From an uncultured Acidobacteriia bacterium (GTDB lineage Bacteria; Acidobacteriota; Terriglobia; Bryobacterales; Bryobacteraceae), in NCBI GenBank assembly GCA_903828455.1, contig CAIKMJ010000004.1, positions 1 through 44,690 on the forward strand: a stretch of 44,690 nt of DNA. Direction: 5' to 3'. The translations under genes and the position numbers were made by a program. The number at the start of each line of letters is the position of its first letter. The stretch's first letter is position 1. The notes under the pieces were generated by a model, which made no database searches, was not told the origin of the DNA, and worked only from the letters and a program-made list of their open reading frames with translations. Shown in pieces: positions 34,244 to 42,623 of the stretch.

Positions 34244-35020
34244 CTACCAGCGCGCCGAGCACGGCGTCGGGTCCCATCCCGTCGCGTCTTTTTGCTTTTT
34301 GAACTGTCCCGTAAGGATCAGCGGACGCTCCAGGTACTTCGGGTCATCTACCACGGTGGTGACAATCATCCAGTCTTCGCCTGTTGGCTCATGGAAGCCG
34401 TCGTAGGTCTCTGTCAGGACCGCGTCCTCGCTGTACGGTACGCCGTTTTTGCGAAGGAAACCGGACAACATATGTGTTGTGGTCGCCTTGAGATACTTCG
34501 CCTTAGGCTGGAGCTTATCTCGCTCGCGGGACTCCCAAACAGCGGTGGTAGTTCCCTGCCAGGTCGGATTGCCGGCTTGCGGCGTCCATTTCCCGAAGTG
34601 AAATTCGCGGGTCTGCATCCCGGCATCGATCTCCATCTTCAGCGTATTGTCGTCCTGCCATGTAATATGGAGTCGCTCCGGTGCAGTCATGATCGTCGCG
34701 GCGCCATAGCCTTTGCACTGGTTACCCGCGGCCTCTTCCTTGCCCGGGTCCCAGGCGTCAGCGACTTTCTTGGAATCCGCCGTCATGGAAATCCCCATGT
34801 AATCGCCCTTCGGCGGTACCACCATCCGCAGTCGCCAGTTCTGAGTTATGACGGAAACCCAATACCCGGTGATATCGAAAGGAGCTTCGGCTTTGGGTGT
34901 GACTGGTGTTGCGCCTTTCTTGCCTGCATTTTGGGCGCTGACCGGTAACTGCCACGCGAGAAGTCCGAGAACGGCGGAAACCAGGATGCCGGTTTTGCGC
35001 ACAATCGAGGCCCTCCTCAT
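34244..35020 (-). CDS. secreted protein of the TonB-receptor operon, unknown function
   Basis: This 258-residue exported protein has a signal peptide (TGILVSAVLGLLAWQLPVSA-QNA). The body begins PFDITGYWVSVITQNWRLRM and has WQDDNTLKMEIDAGMQTREF and DWMIVTTVVDDPKYLERPLI, the same ITGYW...DDPKYL frame as its neighbours. The ATG overlaps the metallo-beta-lactamase stop (ATGA). I regard it as a distant relative of the DGKPDLSG proteins; no catalytic motif is visible. Confidence 0.7.
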   Translation of the reverse strand: MRRASIVRKTGILVSAVLGLLAWQLPVSAQNAGKKGATPVTPKAEAPFDITGYWVSVITQNWRLRMVVPPKGDYMGISMTADSKKVADAWDPGKEEAAGNQCKGYGAATIMTAPERLHITWQDDNTLKMEIDAGMQTREFHFGKWTPQAGNPTWQGTTTAVWESRERDKLQPKAKYLKATTTHMLSGFLRKNGVPYSEDAVLTETYDGFHEPTGEDWMIVTTVVDDPKYLERPLILTGQFKKQKDATGWDPTPCSARW

Positions 35021-36039
35021 TTAGCCGCCTTCAGACTCTTATAGACAGCTTCTACAAAGTTGTCCGTAGTCCAGCCCGGCGTCGAACCATAACGCTTCTC
35101 CCAGCCCAGAGCGGGCCGGGCCGCCTTGACCTGTTCCAAAGTTTTGCCGCTGTCGATCATGTCTTTAATGATGTCCCGGATGATGACCACCATATCGCGG
35201 TAATCCACCACATCGATTTGCTCGCACAGACGGCCGTGACCGGGAATAATGTACGTACCGCCTTCAGCAAATGAAAATGGCCCGGGCGGGATTGCGAGTT
35301 CGATTACCCTGTTGAGTGCATCGATTTCGCCCTGGATGCTTCCTCCCTTCGCGATATCGATGACGGGAAATCGTGTCTCGTCAAGAATATCGCCCGCCAC
35401 TACGACGTCGGACGCGCGGAAGAACACGATGCTGTCGCCATCCGTGTGGGCGGCGGGCTGATGCCGGATATCGATGCCTTCATGATTGAAGTACAGATAC
35501 TTCCGATTCCGATCGAAGGCTTCATCCGGCCAGGAATTACGGGGAAACTCCGCTACTTTACCGGTTGGCGCACTCATCCGCATCAGGACTTTGTCGGTCG
35601 ACAATATCGTGGCCGCGAATCCGTTGGTCATATCCGAAGCAGCCTGTCCCCCGAGAGGTTCAGTGCCTACGTTGAAGATACTTTGTCCGGCCTTTGCGAC
35701 CGTCGCATTACCACCGACGTGGTCGGCATCGGCATTACTGTCGATGATGTAGCGAATCGGTTGATCGGTAATGCGCTTGATCGCCGCCACAACCTTGCTC
35801 GCCGCCTGTTCAGAACCTGCGTCCACGAGCACCACGCCGTCCGAACCAATCTGGACGGCAATGTTACCGCCAGCCCCGGCGATCATATAGAAATTCGGCC
35901 GTACCTGCAGCACCTCAACGGATGAAGCGGCTTGCTGGGCCCGCGCGAGAGGCAATGAAACGGTAAGCGTTAATATACACACGCCAACGAACAGTCCGGC
36001 GCGCCGAAAGATTTTCTGAAAGCTGAGGAGCGCGGTCAC
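35017..36039 (-). CDS. exported metallo-beta-lactamase-fold protein with altered zinc site
   Basis: This is a 340-residue MBL-fold protein with an N-terminal signal/anchor (1-34, LARA-QQA). Fold marks are VVLVDAGSEQAASKVV, DADHVGGNATVA, the later AAHTDGDSIVFF (H198), VVAGDILDETRF and YIIPGHGRLC (H268). The metal motif H-x-H-x-D-H reads N102-A-D-A-D106-H107, so both first-site His residues are replaced, while the second-site residues remain. It might use one metal or a different metal. The GTG start is 1 base after the previous stop. It sits between two secreted proteins in the TonB operon. Confidence 0.82.
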   Translation of the reverse strand: MTALLSFQKIFRRAGLFVGVCILTLTVSLPLARAQQAASSVEVLQVRPNFYMIAGAGGNIAVQIGSDGVVLVDAGSEQAASKVVAAIKRITDQPIRYIIDSNADADHVGGNATVAKAGQSIFNVGTEPLGGQAASDMTNGFAATILSTDKVLMRMSAPTGKVAEFPRNSWPDEAFDRNRKYLYFNHEGIDIRHQPAAHTDGDSIVFFRASDVVVAGDILDETRFPVIDIAKGGSIQGEIDALNRVIELAIPPGPFSFAEGGTYIIPGHGRLCEQIDVVDYRDMVVIIRDIIKDMIDSGKTLEQVKAARPALGWEKRYGSTPGWTTDNFVEAVYKSLKAAK

Positions 36040-36040
36040 T

Positions 36041-36979
36041 TTATTGCAGTCCTTTGTCTTCCCTCAACGCCGATTTCGGCATAATGAACAGTTTGTCGTC
36101 CAAAGGAGCGTTATCTTCGATTTTCGTTGCCACGCCCCGCGTGATGGAGTTCTTATTCTGCGACACCCATTGGAACGGCGCAACCGTACCATCGCCCACC
36201 TGCCGATATTGCAGGAAGCTGGTGAATTTTGCGTTCGCCGCGGGAGGGCCGGGCGTGGCGCCGTCGTCACTCTGCCGGCGAAGCAGCGCACCTGTTTCTT
36301 TATCGAACAGGAACCATGCTCCCTCGTCACCTTCGCGCGCGGCAACCCCAAGCACGAGATAAGCATCCCGGGGGCCCGCTCCCACCAGATCCTGACCGAC
36401 GCCTCCGGCCATCGATCCGTAAACCGTCACCGGCGGCTGAACTACCTTCAATTCAGATTTCACTTCGAGCGTTTTGTAGGACACCTTCATCGCTTCCAGG
36501 TCGAGCGGGAGGTAGCCATAGTAGTAGAGCTCCTGATGGCACATGGGTCCCGCCGACACGTTCGGCCCGACATCTTTAATCTGCTCGCCCGTCCCGTGCT
36601 GCCATCCCGTTCTTCCGTCGCAGCCATTCTGCCAGTGATTCAAGGTTGCGTCGAGATTATTGTGCCGCATAATCGAAAAGTTCGGCTTCTTCGAATAGTG
36701 AAGCAGAATGGTTTCGTCCGGTGCGCCGGTCTCCTGAATCCGCCGCGTCCATACGGTCCTTGTGGCAACTTTGACCAGAGCTGCCTTTCCGCCCATGAAC
36801 TTCTCGTACTTAGCCAGAACGACATCTGCGGACGGCAATCCGGTGATGACAGGATTCTCGGCGAGCAAGTTCTCATGGGCGGCGCTGACTTTGGGCTGCT
36901 GTGAGAGCGAGACAGCAGCACCCAGCCCCGCGAGGGCCGAAACTGCTGCGATTCGCAGGAATATCTTCTTGCCGGCCAT
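36041..36979 (-). CDS. secreted protein of unknown function after the TonB receptor
   Basis: The 312-residue product has a signal peptide (KKIFLRIAAVSALAGLGAAV). The body has repeats of beta strands around LPSADVVLAKYEKFMGGKAALVKVATRT, LNHWQNGCDGRTGWQHGTG and AWFLFDKETGALLRRQSDD. The layout suggests a lipoprotein-localisation (LolA/outer-membrane carrier) type beta-barrel half, common for exported acidobacterial proteins, but I cannot assign it. ATG 36979 is preferred for GAAGGAG 11 bases upstream. Transcribed from the TonB receptor side. Confidence 0.65.
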   Translation of the reverse strand: MAGKKIFLRIAAVSALAGLGAAVSLSQQPKVSAAHENLLAENPVITGLPSADVVLAKYEKFMGGKAALVKVATRTVWTRRIQETGAPDETILLHYSKKPNFSIMRHNNLDATLNHWQNGCDGRTGWQHGTGEQIKDVGPNVSAGPMCHQELYYYGYLPLDLEAMKVSYKTLEVKSELKVVQPPVTVYGSMAGGVGQDLVGAGPRDAYLVLGVAAREGDEGAWFLFDKETGALLRRQSDDGATPGPPAANAKFTSFLQYRQVGDGTVAPFQWVSQNKNSITRGVATKIEDNAPLDDKLFIMPKSALREDKGLQ

Positions 36980-37091
36980 AGTGAACTTAACTCCTTCGTT
37001 CTGCCGAAGACTACGATCCATCCGACGCGCGTGACTGTTTTGGGGCCGCCGAAAGTAGCTTACCCGCCCGATGCAGAACGCTCCAACGACA

Positions 37092-40000
37092 TCAGAACAA
37101 GATCTTCAAGCCCAACTGAATCGCACGGGGACCGCCAGCGCCGAGCACCGGATTCCCTGCCGCCACGTCAGGCGTGGCGCGCAACACACCGAAGTTCACA
37201 CCGGCATTGCCCGAAGGATCGGTGTTGCTGTTACCGATCGTGGGTACACCGTAAGGGTTAGCCAAAATCGGATGATTGAACAGGTTGAAGACCTCAGCCC
37301 GGAACTGGAATCGGAACTTCTCCCGTAACGAGAAAGTCTTCGCCAGCGAGAAGTCGAAATCCACAAACCCGGGACCACGGAAGACGTTCGGACCGAGGGT
37401 TCCATAGGTGCCGTAACCGGGAGGAATCAACATTGAGCTGCCGCTGGCGTAACATCCCAGAACTTTCAGCGCCGCAACGGCGGCCGGACCGAACGTGGCC
37501 GCCTTCGCGGCGCAGTTCGCATTGCTGGCGCCGGCGAAGTACGGAATGCCACCGCTACCATTATTCGTATTCAGCAGCGCCTTCGTTGTTTTGAAGTCCG
37601 AAGCATTGCCGAAGAAATTCCACGACTCGCCGACGGTCTGCGACGAATTGACATTTTCCGCGGTTCCGCTGAAATCCGTGGTCTCGTCGTTCACGCCCCA
37701 CGGCGTGCCTCCCTGAATATGCGTGATCATGTTTACCGTCCAGCCCTGCAACAACTGCGCCGGGGACTTGCGGCCGGGGATGGCGTAACTTGTGGACAGA
37801 GTGAGACGGTGCCGTATGTCGAAGAGAGTGTTTCCGTACAGGGCCTTCGGATTGGCGCTGTTGATCGGAATAATGAACTTCCAGCTATCCGATGACATAC
37901 CCATCGCGTGCGAGTACGTGTAGCCGGCCACATACGACAATCCATGCCACGACCGCTGCGTCAGCGACACCTGCAGGCCGTCGTAATTGGACTCGTTCGT
38001 GTTCGACATGTAGTTGATGTACTTCAGGTACGGATACTGCGAGTTATACGGACGCGCCGCCTGAATTGCATTGCTGTTCGGCGCGCAGTTACCGGCGGTG
38101 GGATTCGCCTCACAGGTAGCCAGAACAGTGGGAGTCCAGCCCGCGCCGGGGGTCGGCTGATTGAGATCAGTAACGCCGTACAGTTTAGTGCCGTGATTCC
38201 CGACAAAAGCCACGTCGAGCGTAAGACCAGGCCCGAGTGAGCGCTGAACGTCCAACATCCAGTTGGTCACATAAGGAGTACGGAGATTGCGGTCGACACC
38301 CATGATGCTGCATTGCGACGGCGTGACGCCGTTCGGCAGCGTCACCGAGCCATCGCCGCATGCGGGGGTTATCGAGAACAGGGGGGTGTTTGGCCCGTTA
38401 TTTCGCCATGCCGCATTCACCGGCGCGAGTGAACCACCGGTGACCGTGAGAGCCGCGGCGCTGATCGTGCCGCCGGCATATTGGGCCGTCTGGCTGCCAT
38501 TCGAATAAAAGGGAACGTTTGTCGGCATGGAGTTCAGTCCGAACTGGTTGCTGAACGACATCAGTGAATCGAGGCTGCCATTGTCAAACGCAATGCCACC
38601 GCCAACGCGCACCACTGTCTTGCTGTTGACCGACCAGGCGATACCTAACCGGGGCGCAAAGTTGTTGTGATCTCCGTTATAAGGAGCGCTGATCTGCTTG
38701 CCAACCTGCAGGAAGCCGAGCTTAGGATCAAAGTTACCCAGCAAATTGTTGGCTTCCTTCACCACCGTGTTGACTTCATATCGAACGCCGAAACTCACTG
38801 TGACGTTCGGCCGGACGTGCCATTCGTCCTGAGCAAAACCAGCATAACCCTGATTGCTGTAGCTCCGGGCGTAATTGCCAGCAGAGGCTTTCGCCTGGTT
38901 TAGCGTGCCCTGGAAAAACGCAGTCAGATTGGCAAACCGTTCCGAAGTTTTTGCATTGCCGGGAACGTTAATATCGGCGGTGCTTGCCTGGATCTGGACG
39001 CCGAACATCAGGGAATGCTTTCCACGTTGCCACGATACGTTGTCGGAGTAGTACAGCACTCCGTCCGGCCCCTGAATATTGGGGAAATTCGTACCCGACA
39101 AAGGCCCGGTAAATCCACCCTGAATGGTTATCAGCGGGAATCCGAAATTGACCGGATTGGTTTGGCCGGTATAAATGTGATACTGCCCATTGTAATTCGC
39201 GGGATCCTGCGTGTGATCAGCCGAATAGAACGTCTGGTTGTAACGGGAGTATCCGATGTGCGCCAGATTCACCACCGTCGAGGTTGGCGTGTACGTCCAC
39301 GCAACAGAAGCAAGCTGGGCCTGCGCGCTTTGAAGAAGCGTCCGGTTCGGACTGATTTCGATCGTTGGGTTGTCTACAAACTGCCCGTTGCCCGGGCTGA
39401 TGAAGTAAGTGCCGCTCAGTGTGTTTTTATTGCCAAGATGGTAATCGACCTTAGCGACACCTGAGTTGATCGTATTGGTACTTGGCAGCGCGGTATAAAG
39501 CGCCGTGGTGGGGCCGTTGTTGACGGGGAACAGCCCTGGGGAATTCGCGAGGGGCACGCAACCGGTGCTGAGCCCTGCGAGCTGCGCACTCAGCGCGGCA
39601 AGCCCCGTGGACGAAGCCAGCGCCGCCTGACAAGCTGCAACCAGATTATTCGATGCATTGCCCACGCCCGGTGTCGTAATCGGCACTACATGCTGGACCG
39701 GTGTCTCCACGCTGTACTGCTGCTGCTCGAAATTGACAAAATAAAACAGCTTGTCTTTCATGATCGGCGCGCCCAAACTAAGTCCCCACTGCTCAACCCC
39801 GAGGTTTGCCTTGGGCTGACCGGATGAAAAGAAATTCTGTGCATCCCACGAGCCGTCGCGTCCGTATGCGTAAGCCGACCCATGGTAGGCGTTCGTGCCG
39901 GACTTTAGCCCAACGACAGTCACTGAACCCGGCTTCCAACCAAACTCCGCCTGGGGATTGACCACATTCTTGAACTGGTCGATGGCCTCGATCGGAAGAA

Positions 40001-40670
40001 TTGTGCCTGCGTCGCCCGCCGCCATGGTGGCATTCATCGAGCTCTTGGCATTCCATGGATCGTTGCCATATACGCCCTCCACCAGAAACATTTCGCCGTG
40101 AGGGCGGCCGCCGTCAGAACTCTGTGAGTTATTGGATCCACCTGGATACTTTGTAACGCCCGGACGCAGATCCAGCAGGTTCTGGAAATTCCGGCCGTTC
40201 AGCGGAAGCTCGTTGATCTCCTTATTTTCCAGAGTTCCGCCGAGCGTTGCCGTGGTCGTATCGATCAGAGGGATGTCGCCACTGATGGTGACGGTCTGAT
40301 TCTGTTCGCCGGTGTGGAGCACCAGGTCGACCTGGAGTTCCGCATCCACTTCGAGGGTGATACCGTTACGCTCCGTGGCACTGAATCCTTTAGATTCCGC
40401 CCGCACAGAGTACACGCCGGGAATCAGGTTCGGTGCGTTGTAGGCCCCGGCCGCGTCCGTTGTCAGCTTTCGGGCGATATTTCTCTCTGTGTCGGTAACC
40501 GTAACGGAGGCACCGGCAATGACGCCGCCCGACTGGTCCGTAATTGCGCCAACAATCCTGCCCGCGCTGGTCTGAGCAAGCAGCGCCCCTCCGCTCAATG
40601 CGCTGATTCCAGCGCACAAAAGCGCGTTTACACAACAAATGAGTCGACGGTTGGCCTGAAACCTGTACAT
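37092..40670 (-). CDS. Oar-like TonB-dependent outer-membrane receptor with carboxypeptidase-regulatory domain
   Basis: The 1192-residue protein starts with a signal peptide (about 1-34, ending ALLA-QTS). A carboxypeptidase-regulatory-like Ig domain follows (about 35-115: GRIVGAITDQSGGVIAGASV). A plug-like region (about 130-260) has INELPLNGRNFQNLLDLRPGV and MFLVEGVYGNDP. The rest is a long beta-barrel ending in GPRAIQLGLKILF, with a C-terminal Phe for outer-membrane insertion. Such proteins are the SusC/Oar-type transporters abundant in Acidobacteriota and import large or scarce compounds with TonB energy. It heads a five-gene operon of secreted proteins and is preceded by the paired CRP-like boxes. 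Confidence 0.92.
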   Translation of the reverse strand: MYRFQANRRLICCVNALLCAGISALSGGALLAQTSAGRIVGAITDQSGGVIAGASVTVTDTERNIARKLTTDAAGAYNAPNLIPGVYSVRAESKGFSATERNGITLEVDAELQVDLVLHTGEQNQTVTISGDIPLIDTTTATLGGTLENKEINELPLNGRNFQNLLDLRPGVTKYPGGSNNSQSSDGGRPHGEMFLVEGVYGNDPWNAKSSMNATMAAGDAGTILPIEAIDQFKNVVNPQAEFGWKPGSVTVVGLKSGTNAYHGSAYAYGRDGSWDAQNFFSSGQPKANLGVEQWGLSLGAPIMKDKLFYFVNFEQQQYSVETPVQHVVPITTPGVGNASNNLVAACQAALASSTGLAALSAQLAGLSTGCVPLANSPGLFPVNNGPTTALYTALPSTNTINSGVAKVDYHLGNKNTLSGTYFISPGNGQFVDNPTIEISPNRTLLQSAQAQLASVAWTYTPTSTVVNLAHIGYSRYNQTFYSADHTQDPANYNGQYHIYTGQTNPVNFGFPLITIQGGFTGPLSGTNFPNIQGPDGVLYYSDNVSWQRGKHSLMFGVQIQASTADINVPGNAKTSERFANLTAFFQGTLNQAKASAGNYARSYSNQGYAGFAQDEWHVRPNVTVSFGVRYEVNTVVKEANNLLGNFDPKLGFLQVGKQISAPYNGDHNNFAPRLGIAWSVNSKTVVRVGGGIAFDNGSLDSLMSFSNQFGLNSMPTNVPFYSNGSQTAQYAGGTISAAALTVTGGSLAPVNAAWRNNGPNTPLFSITPACGDGSVTLPNGVTPSQCSIMGVDRNLRTPYVTNWMLDVQRSLGPGLTLDVAFVGNHGTKLYGVTDLNQPTPGAGWTPTVLATCEANPTAGNCAPNSNAIQAARPYNSQYPYLKYINYMSNTNESNYDGLQVSLTQRSWHGLSYVAGYTYSHAMGMSSDSWKFIIPINSANPKALYGNTLFDIRHRLTLSTSYAIPGRKSPAQLLQGWTVNMITHIQGGTPWGVNDETTDFSGTAENVNSSQTVGESWNFFGNASDFKTTKALLNTNNGSGGIPYFAGASNANCAAKAATFGPAAVAALKVLGCYASGSSMLIPPGYGTYGTLGPNVFRGPGFVDFDFSLAKTFSLREKFRFQFRAEVFNLFNHPILANPYGVPTIGNSNTDPSGNAGVNFGVLRATPDVAAGNPVLGAGGPRAIQLGLKILF

Positions 40671-40721
40671 GGGCGGTCCCCTTTTCTTAGGGGAGTCTAT
40701 CAGGGCCGGGAAACCTGATCA

Positions 40722-40757
40722 GTGACGCAAGTCACAGGTTGAAGTGACTGCCGTCAC
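40722..40757. promoter_or_regulatory. two CRP-type boxes (GTGA-N6-TCAC), 22 bp apart, before the TonB receptor
   Basis: GTGAC-GCAA-GTCAC (40722-40735) and GTGAC-TGCC-GTCAC (40744-40757) are perfect inverted repeats. The nearer is 51 bases before the ATG. A candidate -10 (TAGACT, 40699-40694 on the minus strand) would put the start near 40687, so the near box would centre at about -41.5, the class II activator position. There is no good -35. The remainder of 40671-40845 shows nothing else. Confidence 0.75.
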
Positions 40758-40845
40758 GGTCTCGGCATTGAGGCAAAACTATTTAACTGATTGGACTTAA
40801 TCCCCTTGCGCGGCATCCTCGCACGCCATTCCGGGCATGTGAAAC

Positions 40846-41805
40846 TTAGTGTTCCCGGTCTTTCGCCCGGCCCGGCCGTCCTCCAGGCGAAGGCCTCAGC
40901 TTGGAAAACTCTTCGAGACAACTGGCGCGAACCGATGCCCGTAGCCATTGCTGGGCTGCATCCGCATCATTTCTTGGATGCCAGATCTGGTAGTAGGCGA
41001 ATAGCCCGATCTCCGGAGGAGCCGGAATAACCCGCACTCTCGGGGTCCGCGCCAGATCCCGCGCCGCTCCCAGCGGCAGCGTCGCGACCAGATCCGTATT
41101 CCCGACAATCGTGTCCACACCGGCGAACGACGGCAACTGAACGCGCACGTCGCGCTGCCTGCCCAGTTTTGCCAGTGCATCGTCTACAAGCCGTTGCTTG
41201 GTCTGTGTCACCGAAACGGCCAGATGCTGGCATTCGACGTAGCGCGCGAGCGTCAGCGAATTTTGAGCGATCGGGTGATCGGCGCGCACGAGGCACGCAA
41301 GTTTGTCTTTCAGCAGCAACTGACTGCGCAGGTGCGGAGGCGGCGGAAGGCTCGCCAGAACGAGGTCGGTTGCGTTCGATTCCAGTTCTTCAAATGAGTG
41401 ATTCCAGGGGGTGATTTCCAGTTGCACATTCGGCGCGGTACGGACCACGGTGCTGATGATGGCCGGCAGCAGCCAGAAGGAGCGGTGTATCGCGCCGATC
41501 CTGAACAGGTCTTTTGATTCGGCAGCACGAAACTCGCGCGCCCGGAGCAGCGACTCAATCTCCGGTAAAAGCTGCTCCAGTTTGGCATAGACGGCAAGCG
41601 CCCGCGTGGTGGGCTCGTACCCCTTCGCGGTCCGCACCAAAAGTTCGTCCGACAGCAATTCCTGCAGACGGTGGAAGACCCGGCTCATGGCCGGCTGGCT
41701 CAGAAAGGCCTTTGCCGCCGCCCTCGTGACGCTGCGTTCCTCCATCAGAACCAGAAAGTTGACCAGGAGGTTGAGGTCGCCGCTGCGAATATGCGCGTAA
41801 CGCAT
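40846..41805 (-). CDS. LysR-family transcriptional regulator
   Basis: This is a 319-residue regulator. The N-terminal winged helix begins MRYAHIRSGDLNLLVNFLVL. It continues ERSVTRAAAKAFLSQPAMSRVFHRLQ, typical of LysR, followed by the effector domain (about 90-300: LFRIGAIHRSFWLLPAII, HLAVSVTQTKQRL). ATG 41805 is picked by family pattern; 41817 is possible. It is divergent from the Crp/Fnr gene across a 77-base gap. LysR proteins often control aromatic catabolism, which fits the surroundings. Confidence 0.9.
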   Translation of the reverse strand: MRYAHIRSGDLNLLVNFLVLMEERSVTRAAAKAFLSQPAMSRVFHRLQELLSDELLVRTAKGYEPTTRALAVYAKLEQLLPEIESLLRAREFRAAESKDLFRIGAIHRSFWLLPAIISTVVRTAPNVQLEITPWNHSFEELESNATDLVLASLPPPPHLRSQLLLKDKLACLVRADHPIAQNSLTLARYVECQHLAVSVTQTKQRLVDDALAKLGRQRDVRVQLPSFAGVDTIVGNTDLVATLPLGAARDLARTPRVRVIPAPPEIGLFAYYQIWHPRNDADAAQQWLRASVRASCLEEFSKLRPSPGGRPGRAKDREH

Positions 41806-41882
41806 GACGCCAATCATAGCAATGCATTTGTGTAAAGAGAAATCACTTGATAGGTTAAGGGGGTCCAAGCAGGGAGAAACGA

Positions 41883-42599
41883 ATGTCAGGACTTTATCGT
41901 GTAGATGCCGGCGACCGGTGCGACTCGTGTCGATCCAGATCGGGAGGATTTTTCTCCGCCCTTTCTGCAAATGCGGTGCAGGCATTTGAAGCCGCAAAGC
42001 ACAACTGCGCGTACCCGCCGGGCGCGATGTTCTTCATGGAAGGGCAGGAGTCGAGCGGAGTATTTCTGCTCTGCAGAGGCCGGGTGAAACTGACCATGAC
42101 ACGATCGGACGCCCGGTCCATCATCGTACGAATCGCCGAACCGGGTGAACTGATTGGCCTGGACTGTGCGATCGCAGGCAAGCCGTCACTGCTCACCGCC
42201 GAGGCGTTCGACCCGTGCGTTGTCCACGTAGTGCGGCGCGACGCACTGCGGACGCTGATGCGTGAACACCACGAGTTGTGCATCGCCATCACAGAGCAAC
42301 TTAGCCGGGATTATCGCTCAGCTTGCTTCCACATCCGTGCTCTGGGCCTGTCACGTACGGCATCTGAGAAGATCGTCCATTTTCTGCTGGCGTGGGCAGC
42401 CAAGGGAATGGAAACAGCGGAAGGACTCAGCGTCAACATTCCACTGAAGCACGAAGAGATCGCGCAGATCGTCGGGGTCTCGCGGGAAACAGTGACCCGA
42501 ATGCTTACCGAACTGAGACACAAGGGCCTCATCACGATCAAAGGCGCGTCCGTACTGATCCGGAATAAATCGGCGCTCGAAGCTCTGGCGGTCGCGTAA
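41883..42599 (+). CDS. Crp/Fnr-family transcriptional regulator
   Basis: This is a 238-residue regulator. The N-terminal cyclic-nucleotide-type domain (about 40-150) has YPPGAMFFMEGQESSGVFLLCRGRVKL. The winged helix has KHEEIAQIVGVSRETVTRML. The recognition helix carries R201, E202 and R206 in the CRP pattern RETVxR that reads GTGA, not the FNR pattern ExxSR. Cys are at 13, 16, 42, 64, 95, 112, 133 and 148; C13-x2-C16 and C112 resemble FNR iron-sulfur ligands in spacing, so redox sensing is possible. A GGGAG ribosome site precedes ATG. It is the likely binder of the GTGA-N6-TCAC boxes in this region. Confidence 0.9.
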   Translation: MSGLYRVDAGDRCDSCRSRSGGFFSALSANAVQAFEAAKHNCAYPPGAMFFMEGQESSGVFLLCRGRVKLTMTRSDARSIIVRIAEPGELIGLDCAIAGKPSLLTAEAFDPCVVHVVRRDALRTLMREHHELCIAITEQLSRDYRSACFHIRALGLSRTASEKIVHFLLAWAAKGMETAEGLSVNIPLKHEEIAQIVGVSRETVTRMLTELRHKGLITIKGASVLIRNKSALEALAVA

Positions 42600-42623
42600 G
42601 ATTCGGATTGCCGCTGTGGTGTC

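Noticed and set aside
41818-41882. CRP-type box in front of the Crp/Fnr gene itself
   Set aside because: GTGTAAAGAGAAATCAC looks similar, but the half-sites are at the wrong spacing (17 bases overall, not 14) and the left arm differs. No autoregulation site is claimed.
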